A stretch of DNA of 64,000 nt from Xestospongia bergquistia (Eukaryota; Porifera; Demospongiae; Haplosclerida; Petrosiidae), in the NCBI GenBank assembly GCA_963965975.1, contig OZ014419.1, positions 7,396,150-7,460,149 on the forward strand, read 5' to 3'. The notes beneath the pieces are model-generated. The model worked only from the letters and a program-made list of their open reading frames with translations. It had not been told where the DNA came from and ran no database searches. The translations under genes were made by a program, and so were the position numbers. This document shows, in pieces, positions 35,191 through 44,879 of this stretch (its first letter is position 1; each line of letters opens with the position of its first letter).

Positions 35191-36676
35191 TCATGTTAGG
35201 TCAGCAGAAGCAGAAGTTTATCAACATCCCAAACAGTCTCATCCTATTCACCGATTTCGAATTTTCGTATGTTTGAAATGTCAGAAGAATCTGAGCCAAT
35301 TGAGCCAATTGAAGGAGAACTCGGAAAGTATGATCTTTTAGATTTGGCAAAGCATTTGAATATAAAAGTAAATGAAGACGAAGAAGACACTAAGACTAAG
35401 AACAATGAGTTAGCTGAAGTAGTTTTAAATAAGTTTACTAAAGGGAAATACGTATTAAAAGTGGACAAAGAAATACCTTCTATGAGTAAACTCCCTAATT
35501 TGTACGCTTCAACCAACTTTAGACCTGATATAACATTTTATAAAGGCAAAAAATTAATTTCCGCTGTTGAAGTCCACAGTGGAGACCATTCAAACGCAGC
35601 AACTTTAAATAAATGCATCTTTGCAGGTATATTTACAGTGTATATTTACAGGTATATTTACAGTGTATATTTATTTAGGTGCAGACATTATTCGATTTTT
35701 AAGGAATACAAACGTAATGTTTAGGGAAATAACTGTTTTTTTTCCCTAAAAAAAAGAAGAAAACGTCTATTGCTTCGATAAAAGTCAAGTGGGAGAATTT
35801 GAGGTTCGTCTATACTTTGAAGAGACACGAGACCATGGAATTGGAATAGAAGAAGTCAATCGTGTTTTAGTGGAAAATCTAACGAATGTTCCTGTAATGC
35901 CAACCAATGTCTCTGGTTTAATGCATCTGACTCAAGATGAAATGAAAGAAATGTGTGGTGAATCCAAATCTATCCAATCTTGCTGTACACAACTTGGTTG
36001 TCATCGTCACATCATGGTCCAATGTAGTGGATCTATATACAAGTTAGTATATGATGATAAGGAAGTTATTGCTCTTAAGGAACTAAAAGATTTTGTGACT
36101 TCCACTCCTAAATACTTTGTTGTACCAAGAGCAGTTTCTTATAACAGGTTAATATTCACGTACCCTATGGTACATTTTAATCCATTAAAAGATAAAGAAG
36201 CCAGTCAGTGTTTAAGAACACTAGTAAAAAAGGTCAAGGTGGCACTAGATGAACTACATAGTTATGGATTTTCACACAATGACGTCAGAGTTGCTAATAT
36301 TGCTTTCAATGAAAATTATGATGCTGTATTGATTGATCTTGACAGGTCTTATGATATTAGTAAACTTCATCCTTACTTTCGAATTCCCAAACTTGGTTGC
36401 ATGTATAATTGGGTAGACAATAATAAGCTTCATAATGGAAAACAAACAGACTTTCTCCAGTTAGGATGGCTGGTGATGTGGTTATTGGATAAACAGGACA
36501 GCTACCACGATAGAGAATGGGAGCACCATAGTCAACGCGTTAGAGATGATCTTTTTATCAAAAGTCTAATTTTGGAAGGGAAATTCAACGCCAAACATTT
36601 AGATGCATCAATTCTTGTACGTGATGAAGTAGAAGACTTCAAAACCATTTTCTCTTCTTCTGATATATCAGACTGA
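34843..36676 (+). CDS. Crinkler-like PD-(D/E)XK nuclease plus kinase-like protein, one in-frame TAA
   Basis: Exons 34843-34884, 35200-35626 and 35679-36676 form one frame of about 487 sense codons. Exon 1 encodes MATPSNSPPMKRRK, a likely nuclear localisation signal. Residues ~95-160 fit a PD-(D/E)XK fold: FRPDITFYKGKKLISAVEVH (Asp and Glu spaced as expected, His replacing the usual Lys), then ATLNKCIFAGADIIRFLRN. The C-terminal half is a divergent kinase: YKLVYDDKEVIALKE, ELHSYGFSHNDVRVANIAF (HxD...N loop) and AVLIDLDRSYD (DLD for DFG). This resembles Crinkler (CRN) effectors, known in oomycetes, fungi and some animals. A TAA at 35747-35749, just after FFP and before KKEENVYCFDKS, separates the halves. 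It may be a true stop (nuclease only), a mutation or an error. Confidence 0.65.
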
Positions 36677-36761
36677 TAGCTTAAATTTACTGGTTAATAT
36701 TTGTTTTATTTCATGTTGTGTTATAATATTAACTATATTTGTGTGACACTGAACTATATTT

Positions 36762-36845
36762 GACATACTTGTTTCTCCCTATCAATAATGTAACATTTCA
36801 ATAATCTTTATTTTCTCATTGCTATTATTAAATTGTATTGAAATC
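36762..36845 (-). pseudogene. Degraded NDUFS6 exon-2 fragment
   Basis: Matches the NDUFS6 exon 2 region at 48637-48740 over about 100 bp, including cttgtttctccctatcaata and the intron edge. The codons are broken (TGA where Trp-Glu lies, and changes in the KDYRKVRF stretch). Flanking NDUFS6 exons are absent. Confidence 0.65.
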
Positions 36846-36871
36846 ACAACAAACATTTCCTTATTAAATTG

Positions 36872-37703
36872 AGAATAACTCTTAATAAGTGAACCATCTT
36901 GACTGGAGAGAGCTAGGATACTTGTCTGATTAATAGTTACATAGTAAACAGTGCCATCTGGATGAATAGACACAGGAAGATGTGAAGGTAAGTCTTGATA
37001 ACCATATACAGCTGAATGCCACCGTAGTTTGCCATCAGGTGTCACTGAGAACACCTGATTACCACAACTACAAAGAATACAAATAAAACAACATCAATTT
37101 ATAATAATATGTTACCTATAGTATCCATTTCCAGAAGAATCTGCTGAGGGTGTCATCACTTGAGAGGCATTAGTACAGTAGCCTTCTCCATTGTAGAGTA
37201 TTTTCCCAGTCTCTGCTTCCAGTATTATGATTTGTTTGCCATGAGCAATATCAGGAAACAAACCAGTGCAACCATAAATGATGCCTGTGGGAGATATGGA
37301 CAGATATATTACCTGTAATAAATCAATACCATAATGATTCAGGGAGGGTACAGTAGCTTCAATGGCGACAGGAGGATAAGGAGGAAACTCCTTTTATTAT
37401 TAAATTAAATTAAATACTTTACTTTAAATTCAGGTAGTTTGGTAACTCCTGGCCACGTCCTCTCATTAGGTGTGCCAACTAATTTAAACTTGTCAGTCAA
37501 GAAAACCAAACCTGTTTGATAAGGTATTAATTATAATAATTATAACTAACTTTACTAATGAGAATATTTTGTGGTTTTAAATCTCTATGTAATATGTTGC
37601 TACGATGACAGAAAGCAAGACCTTGTAGGAGCTGAAAATAAAATGATTGTACAACTTGTTGACTAATACTACCACCAGAGACATCAAAATATTTCTTAAG
37701 ATC
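36872..37703 (-). pseudogene. Second copy of PQQ propeller / CDK5-like fragment, rearranged
   Basis: 36872-37540 repeats block C: propeller exons (NQVFSVTPDGKLRWHS, SIHPDGTVYYVT) and the CDK5-type exons FKLVGTPNERTWPGVTKLP and EFPPYPPVAIEATVPSLN. The propeller is cut after SLIKSY, replaced by sequence next to the NDUFS6 fragment. Beyond 37540 it differs from copy 1. Exon 37703-37551 encodes [18 protein letters not shown] then [20 protein letters not shown], the CDK5 catalytic loop (HRDLKPQN), with a proper donor. The exons between (activation loop and WYRPPDVL) are absent here but present in copy 1. Confidence 0.7.
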
Positions 37704-37714
37704 CTAAAAGAAAA

Positions 37715-37875
37715 GAATGATATGAGAATCCTATGATCATATGAGAATCCTATGATCATACATTTATCACTATGAAACATCATTTATCACTATGAAACAT
37801 TTCTTACTATACATTTATGACCATGAAGTATAATGTATGCAAAGCTATATATATATATATATATATATATAAATG
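37715..37875. repeat. Short tandem duplications and (AT)n
   Basis: Two ~19-bp copies of atgagaatcctatgatcat, two copies of catttatcactatgaaac, and an AT dinucleotide tract at about 37849-37871. Confidence 0.8.
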
Positions 37876-38171
37876 ATTAAAAACTGATTACAAAAATGCT
37901 AAAATTAATACTCTCATAGGAAAGCAAAATCTTCTGGCAACACAGAATTGAAGGACAAACAGTGGAGTTTAACAACACTCCCTTTGCTGTACAAGACATC
38001 CGAAGGTTAGACTGCTAGTTTGGAACACACTACTACAAGGAGAAGCAGGTATTGTAATATAGACAAATGTACATACACATTGCAAAACAAGCGCATACTC
38101 TACTTTGTTTTTAAAAGTGATAGAAGCTACATGTACATGTACATCAATAATTGTGGTACGTACATGTACAC

Positions 38172-38805
38172 ATGTGATGGGTTGCTTAAACTTACTTGTT
38201 ATAAATTATAAGGAGTTAAGAGGAAAAGAGCATGTGGTCAGTGGACTGGCTGTCTCAAGGATAATTGTGGAGAGTGCCCTTTCTGTAAGGATACGCCCAA
38301 GTTTGGTGGTCTTGGACGGAAGAAGAAAAGATGCATAAGACGGAATTGTACAAAGTTGACAGCATCAGGTACATGTATAGCCCAGATAATAAGTACACAA
38401 TGTACATACTCTTATGTACACTTCCTATGTGGTCAATTTCACAGATAACCTTCAACACTGATGAGAGCTGCTAATAACCAACTACATAAAATGTTTAATT
38501 GACTTATTTATAGACATATTGAAATCATGTGAAATCTGTCTAATTCATAATATGTCAGTATCCTAATTATTTTTGTTTATTGAGTAAATAATGTTCCTGA
38601 AAGCATTTGTACGGTAATGTTTTCAACTGTCTACACTGCTTCTTTATGTAACAGTATCATCTATATAATACATAGCCAAAATCTCACCTTAATTAACACA
38701 TGACTTTCCTCAGACCATCACAATCAGTAACTCAAAGCAACAACAGCAGGCTGGCATCACTTTATAGGAAGGTGTGTATTCAACTGAAGATGCTGTTATT
38801 AATAA
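38172..38805. repeat. Dispersed ~640-bp segment carrying a CXXC exon, copy 1
   Basis: Matches 58485-59128 in direct orientation with a few percent difference and small indels, starting at catgtgatgggttgcttaaa and ending near ctgttattaataaaaa. No terminal repeats are evident. Confidence 0.88.
38213..38368 (+). pseudogene. CXXC zinc-finger exon, degenerate
   Basis: The 52-codon exon encodes KRKRACGQWTGCLKDNCGEC then FCKDTPKFGGLGRKKKRC and RRNC. This is the CXXC domain of CpG-binding proteins (DNMT1/MLL/CFP1 type), with KFGG and the basic end intact. The second Cys of the first CGxCxxC cluster is Trp. An AG lies before it and a GT donor after it; neighbouring exons are not found. Loss of a zinc ligand suggests it is non-functional or refolded. 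Confidence 0.7.
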
Positions 38806-39219
38806 AAAACACATATACTACTATTATTTTGAAGTTGTTCGAATGCATCAAACAAGCAGTTCGACACTTTTGAACCAATTAATATTAATCAAAGGTTATG
38901 TGTACATACAATTGATATAGTTATTGTAGTTGTTTGAAGTAGTTTGACACTTTCAAACCACTTAAAAAAGATTCTCAAGAGGAGAATTCTCAACACAACT
39001 CAGTAAGGGTTATGCACAGTAAGTACTTATTTATGACTATTTCAGGGAGAGATGTTGTAACTCAATTCACTCAATCATTTACTCCAGCAGAATTTCTAAA
39101 GGCATCAGACGTACTTTGTAAGACATCTTACATGTATTTGTCTGTCCAAACAAACAATATAAAATTATTGTATGTACACATTACTTGTGATCAATATTAA
39201 GTAGTTCAGTTTCAAATCA

Positions 39220-39590
39220 ATTTGTGTGACACTGACATTTACGAGTATTAATTTTTTGTTAAAAAGAGTTCTGTACAATAGAACACTCTAGGAACAAAAC
39301 ACAAACACATATATCCTTTACTTAATGTTATGGAAATCCAATTACTACAGTTCTATTCAGTTCTAATGTGTAGAACTCTATTTGTGTGACACTGAACTAT
39401 GTCTTACATTTACAAGTATTAAATTTTTGCTTTGTTAAAAAGAGTTCAGTACAATAGAACTCTCCAAGAACAAAACACAAACACATTTATCCTTTACTAA
39501 ATGTTATGGATTTCAAATTGTTATAGTTCTATTCAGTTCTGATGTGTAGAACTCTATTTGTGTGACACTGAACTATGCTCACACCACTAA
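39220..39590. repeat. Two ~180-bp direct tandem repeats
   Basis: Units near 39215-39395 and 39396-39590 each contain atttgtgtgacactgaacta, ttaaaaagagttc, acaatagaac, aaaacacaaacacat and ttctattcagttct. The array abuts the LIN37 truncation point. A fragment (tttgtgtgacactgaactat) also lies at ~36740. Confidence 0.85.
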
Positions 39591-39591
39591 T

Positions 39592-40714
39592 GGCCTATCA
39601 TCTGTGTATGATATGTTGTCTGATACCTCAGGAAATGGTAGACTAGTAAGAGAAAGAACAAGTGTATAATATCTGCTATAATGATCACGTATTACCTGTA
39701 TACATTTAAGTCTGGTACAGTCACCTATATGATATTAATAAATCCTTATCATTGTTCATAAGTACATACCATAGGATGGGTATTAAAGGACAAAGAATGA
39801 ACAGTGAGACCCTGTCCAAGTGGATCGTTTACAACCCATTCACGGCATACTGAGTAAGTGATGGAATGTTAACCCAGACGAGACAAATTTAAATGACGAC
39901 CATATATAGTAATGACCTCACTAGAGCTAAACATGTCATGATAATAATTGTTATAAGCTTTTGTTCACCTTGACTCTTTTCTTCATCACTAAAAGCTACT
40001 GGAAGACAATTACTAGTTTGATGATATATTTAATTCCTTACTGTCTGATATGCTATCTCGTTGTGCTCGTTTTCTTTTCCTCGTTTTTTATAAGTCCGTT
40101 TCCTTGGAGATGAATACTCTATCCTACATTATAAACAGTCTGTTAAAATTGGACTAAATGAAAACAATTTCATTAACAAATCAATACTGAATTAAACCTT
40201 GAATCCTTGATATACTTAAACCAAATGAAATAACAACTTTGTTACACTAGACAAGAACCAATCATGGATTTGTACTTCATTGGGAAATTAACACTAAACC
40301 TTGAAATCAAAATGTATTGATTTCACATTGAAGTATGGTGTTCCATTATCAGCTCTCTGTCCATTTCATGCAATAAAAAATATATCAAAGTAAACTCACA
40401 GATCTCTTGCTGCCTCCTCTACATCTTCATCTATTTCAACATTAAATTTTGATAGTTCTCTAATTGTAACATTTTAAATGACTGATTTGACAATATTGTG
40501 AACTTAATAAACTCACCTATCTTTCCTCTGTGAGACTAGATCATCTAAGACATCACGAAGTTGAGTACGGCCTATCAAACAGACATTGATTACAATATTG
40601 TGTACTAAAATGTGATGTTTTTATACCTGTTCGCTCTGTACTTCTTTCAACAGCCAAGTGGGGCAAATCTGATCGACGGGTTCTCAGGAAATCACTGGAA
40701 CTCGTTTCAAACAT
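39592..40714 (-). pseudogene. LIN37: LIN37, inverted copy 2, 3'-truncated
   Basis: The start at 40714 is 47 bp from RAD52 copy 2. Exons encode MFETSSSDFLRTRRSDLP, RTQLRDVLDDLVSQRKDR, a DEDVEEAARDL segment, SSPRKRTYKQRGKEN, the IYGRHLNLSRL core, CREWVVNDPLGQGLTVHS and VTVPDLNVYSLPFPEVSDN. Stops present in copy 1 are absent, but GGT TAA interrupts the core if read without splicing (about 39868-39873). Homology ends at ~39592, so the terminal WERLSKES...KILQ helix exon is missing and replaced by tandem repeat sequence. Confidence 0.78.
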
Positions 40715-40761
40715 AAAATCCCTCTACTAGAAAATTGCAGGAAATCTAAAACAGAAGAGAT

Positions 40762-42926
40762 ATGCAGCTCCCTCAGGTTGGAATTGCCTTTGGACAAGTA
40801 CGTGACAGTGTTTAAGTGTGTAAACCAAATCCAGTTCTACTACACACAGTCTTTACATAATTTGCTCTGATATCTCTCATGATTCCTCTACATATCCTTT
40901 CTTGTCACCATTACACTTAGAACTCCTATTCAGTAGAAGAAGAAGAGGCAATTCAATATGCATTAGATCAAAGACTGGGACCAGAGTACATTAGTCAGAG
41001 ACCTGGACCAGGAGGACAAAAAGTATGAATATTTTCTTGTGTAATTGTGACTAGTTCCATTACAGTTGGCATATATTGAGGGACACCAATTAATTAGTTT
41101 AGCTAACGAAACATTTGGATTTAATGGTTGGTCTCATTCAGTTACTCAACAAAATGTCGGTGAGTATGTCTGGCATTAGTCACAGCAATGTTACATTATA
41201 TTATGTGTCCACCATATTGCCCATAGATATTGGGGATGTATTCTACAGTTATAAGTTGTTCATATTTACATGATGTGCTTATCATTGATATTTAGAAGCT
41301 GGGAGGTTTCTCCCAGACAGATAATGTTTTACATTAAATGACACATTTGCCTCCTCGGACTTTGTTGATCAAGTTGGTGATAAGTACTATGTTGGAGTGA
41401 GTGCATTTGTCAAAGTCCAACTTAAAAATGGTGCCTTCCATGAAGACGTTGGATATGGTATTAGTGAAGGAATGAAATCAAAAGGTTTGTCACTTGAGAA
41501 AGCTAGGAAAGAGGCAGTGACTGATGGTATCAAGAGAGCTCTAAGGTAATCTATGATACATGAATGTTACAATTAGCAGTGTATTGTGTATTAATGATAT
41601 TTATTACTATACAAATTGTTATTGACGGTTAGTCAGGTTAACAGCAAACACATATGTTGAGCTTATGTTCAGTTATACCACAGATGCTATATATATGTTG
41701 TATATTGTTTTTTCATTATCAGGAGCTTTGGTAACTTGCTAGGGAATTGTCTTGCTGATAAAACCTTCCTGAAAGTAGTTCAAAAACAACCTAGACAAGT
41801 ACTAACATAATCAACAAATTAGCATCAGTTATTGACGGTTTCATTTTTGGAACAGCAATCTAAGGAAATACAACAACAAAACTTAAAGTGCATGGGAGAA
41901 CTTCATCCTTCTTTACTTGAATATTGTTACAATCGTCTTCATAATCTTCTCCCATCTCATCCTCCCAACTGCATGCATGCCACTACATCAGAGTCCCAGC
42001 AAATGGAGACACCACAAGACTCATGTGTGGGTTGTACCCCTTTAATCGATGCTTTAAAAGCTGAAGGATATTGCCAGCAAAAAAGAAAGAGAGTAATGAA
42101 CAGTTTATTAAAAGAAAGCAACAATTGTTTGGATAGTGGGCAGAGCAGTTCAGATGTGGATGCCAAGACTTCATTGCCAACCTGTTCTACATCTCTTAAT
42201 AGCACATCAAGTAACACTAAAGTTATTCAATCTTTGAAACAAGAACCGCAAACTCACAAAACAATAAGGCCGTCTAGTGAAGGGGCTACCTCATTAACCA
42301 GTACTGATAAAGGAACTCCAACTGGAAAGGAAACAAGTCCAAATGTGTATATAGCTACTCCAATGAGTAAAGATGGATGGAGTAACTCTGCAGAGGATAA
42401 TAGAAAGTTACGTTTAGCTAAGCAAAAGTTTAAAAAACTAGAATGGCAGCAAAAGCATCAACAAAAACAGGAAAGTGAAACTTGTCGTGTTAAGCAAGAG
42501 GGAGTAGCTGAAGATGAAGAACCTGTCGCATATCTTGACCTCATAACTGATGGTAAGGAGTTTCTATGGGATTGTAGAATTGATACTTACATCATAACTA
42601 CAATGTGTGAACAATGTGACAATGTTTGTCCATTGTGTGTTGAACTTAGTACAAGATTTGTTATATACATCACTTCATCATTGTTTCTTGCTCTATAAAT
42701 ATTTCATTTATGAGCAAAGTCAGCAGTAGTTAGTCCCTTCCCAAAGGGAGAGTCCTGGTCATGTACTTCAATCACTATGACACCATTAATGTTCTCTCTC
42801 TCTCTCTCAGATGATCCAGAGTTCTGGGATCGAGTGTTATCGAGTCAAAGTACAAATAATCTCGCTAAAGACACATCGTTACCAAATGATGACGTACACA
42901 AACCAAAGAGACTACATGTATCATAA
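40762..42926 (+). CDS. RAD52: RAD52, inverted copy 2, with a broken splice acceptor
   Basis: Exons by alignment to copy 1: 40762-40797, 40921-41022, 41066-41159, 41359-41545, 41723-41798, 41823-42552 and 42811-42926, giving 446 codons plus stop. The reading frame is fully open, and the ring-domain motifs are conserved as in copy 1. Differences include an 18-base in-frame deletion in exon 6 and scattered substitutions. The acceptor before exon 4 is cctcctcGG at 41357-41358, where copy 1 has cctcctcAG. If real, this removes a canonical AG and should block normal joining into [12 protein letters not shown]. It could be an allele, a decaying duplicate or a base error. Confidence 0.85.
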
Positions 42927-43031
42927 TAATTATTAATAATTTTTAATTAATAGCGATTATTAATAATTACTGGAAGGCAAAATCGTATACCTGCACAGTA
43001 TTACCACATTATTGGTATAAGTTTAACATGA

Positions 43032-43760
43032 GTATTTATTTCCTAACTATAATATTTCTGCTGTTAACCTAATTTTCTTATTTCCTATAATTTTTTTTTC
43101 TTATATTATCTTAAAAAATTATATTATATTTAATATAATATAATTTTTTAAGATAATATAAGAAATAAAAATGTGCAACGTAATTCTTCAATAACCACGC
43201 CCCTACGTTGCGCATGCACATGTGTTAGTGTTTTAGAACTGTGAGGGGCGACATTTTCATCCAAAAACGACGACTTCAACTATAAGGTGACAGGTATGTT
43301 TATAATTGTTGAATGTAACTACACTAGAACATCCTAAACACCGTATATTATTATTAATGTGTGGTATAAATCACTTGACCTGCTCTCCTCCGAGCACAGG
43401 TACAACCTTATTACAAATGGCAACTCCAAGTAATTCTCCTCCTATGAAAAAACGAAAGATATGAGAAATAAATGTACCTCTCTTGTAGTTAACTAACATG
43501 TCTTGTGTGTGTCTTGTTGTTAAATGTGTGTCCACCAGGGTTGTCAATAGGTTGTTGTAATCAGTAATTAACCTGCGTGGGCGCATAGCGAGGTACTGTG
43601 TGTCTGTTGTTTTTTTGAACTGCTATAACTTGGTTTAATGACTCTCATTATATTTGTTGTGCAATGTTAAATGTAGTATAGACATTAGAGCTACACTGCA
43701 CATTTTAGTGCATTTAGTGGATTTTTCATTTTTATCCTGTAATCACAACAACTGTCCACT
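43032..43760. repeat. Block D copy 2
   Basis: Direct copy of 34625-35190, placed upstream of the second Crinkler-like gene. Contains the same exon 1 and intron 1. Confidence 0.9.
43098..43164. repeat. Near-perfect 67-bp palindrome
   Basis: The arm ttcttatattatcttaaaaa(atta...) is mirrored with almost no loop by ...ttttttaagataatataagaa. Block D copy 1 has only the left arm (near 34670-34697), so this palindrome arose, or was lost, in one copy. DNA this AT-rich can extrude as a cruciform. Confidence 0.85.
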
Positions 43761-44814
43761 TTAGATTAAATATAAAGAGGGACAGATTGAACATAAAGAG
43801 GGACAGATTCTACTTAAAGAGCAGAAACAGGAAATGGTATGTATCATTTATCATTAATCATTTTGTATCGCATTTGACTAAATATTTACTTACTGTTTCA
43901 TGCAGACATCATCGTTTTCATCTAAAAGTAAGAAACGTAAAAGGGAGGTATTTTGGATGGATGTATTGGAGAGTACATCAATTACTGACAAAGAAACAGT
44001 CCTACCCGATTTAGAAATTATGTCAGTGGAGCAATTCTGTCGATTAACCCCTAATCAAAGAGAAAGATTTTGTAACTTAGTTGGATTGACCGGTTGGGGT
44101 GATGAACTAACAAGGACAGCATTAAAAGTATATTTAGTTTTATTGTTGCTTTTTTCATTTTGATTTCAACTGCAGGCTATCAATGAGCCATTATTACCAC
44201 CACCCTCCATGATGAGAGCATATGATATCGAAAGGATCGCATATACGGACGCAGTAGAGTTGTATACACCGACGGTTGGTGAAGATATTGATGAAAGTAT
44301 ATTTCACTATCTGGATAAACTAATTATTTTTCGTAACTCAACTGAAGCTGAGGCAATGATTCGTGTTATTGGTTTTGTTTCTCATGCTGCTTTTGGAATT
44401 GATGATGTGCAGATACAATTACAGGCATCAATTCAAGGCCATCCGATATTTACGGACATTTTTGTTGTATTTAAAAAGAAACGACCATGCTGCTTTATGG
44501 AAGTAAAAAAGTCTACAGTTCACCCTAAGTTAACAAATGACAGTGACGAAACAGCCCAGTCTCTGAGAAAAGTTCACATTTTATTATGTGAATCGAGGGA
44601 CTATGAAATTGAGGAAATTCCATTTGTTTTAACAAACTCTTATGTGTGGGAGTTTGGACTTGCAAAAAGAAAAATGTTAAAAATAGAGCTGAAAAAAGTG
44701 ATGACGATATCCATTGATTACGAAGACAGAGAGAGAACGTACTGGAAGGAGTTGAATTCAGCATTACGATCTGTAATTCAGGGAAAGTTCCCAATTGGGA
44801 AAAAGAAAGATTAA
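43417..44814 (+). CDS. Crinkler-like PD-(D/E)XK nuclease protein (no kinase)
   Basis: Exons 43417-43458, 43765-43836, 43906-44127 and 44176-44814 splice in frame to 324 aa. Exon 1 (MATPSNSPPMKKRK) is shared with the gene at 34843. Exon 2 has two KEGQI repeats. Exon 3 begins SSFSSKSKKRKRE, a second nuclear-localisation-like patch. The nuclease core lies in exon 4: HPIFTDIFVVFKKKRPCC, then FMEVKKSTVHPK (Asp and Glu-x-Lys of PD-(D/E)XK) and ETAQSLRKVHIL (conserved Gln helix). The exon-1 donor is mutated: cgaaag|atatga where the sister gene has cgaaag|gtatga. The protein may then start downstream, for example at MQTSSFSSKSKK if the intron before exon 3 is retained. Function is not known; the resemblance to CRN nuclease domains is inferred. 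Confidence 0.6.
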
Positions 44815-44879
44815 TTATAAATAATTGTGATTATTGCTGTTTGACAATGACAATTACTATTACCATAACATTGGATATC

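Larger units (their letters stand above)
39592..42990. repeat. Inverted duplication block B, copy 2
   Basis: Reverse-complement copy of 10793-14258. The left edge abuts two ~180-bp tandem repeats. The right edge abuts the block shared by the two Crinkler-like genes. Confidence 0.93.

Noticed and set aside
36737-36760. Shared tttgtgtgacactgaactat with the 39.2-39.6 kb repeats as a functional site
   Set aside because: Best explained as a dispersed repeat fragment; no gene-related placement in common.
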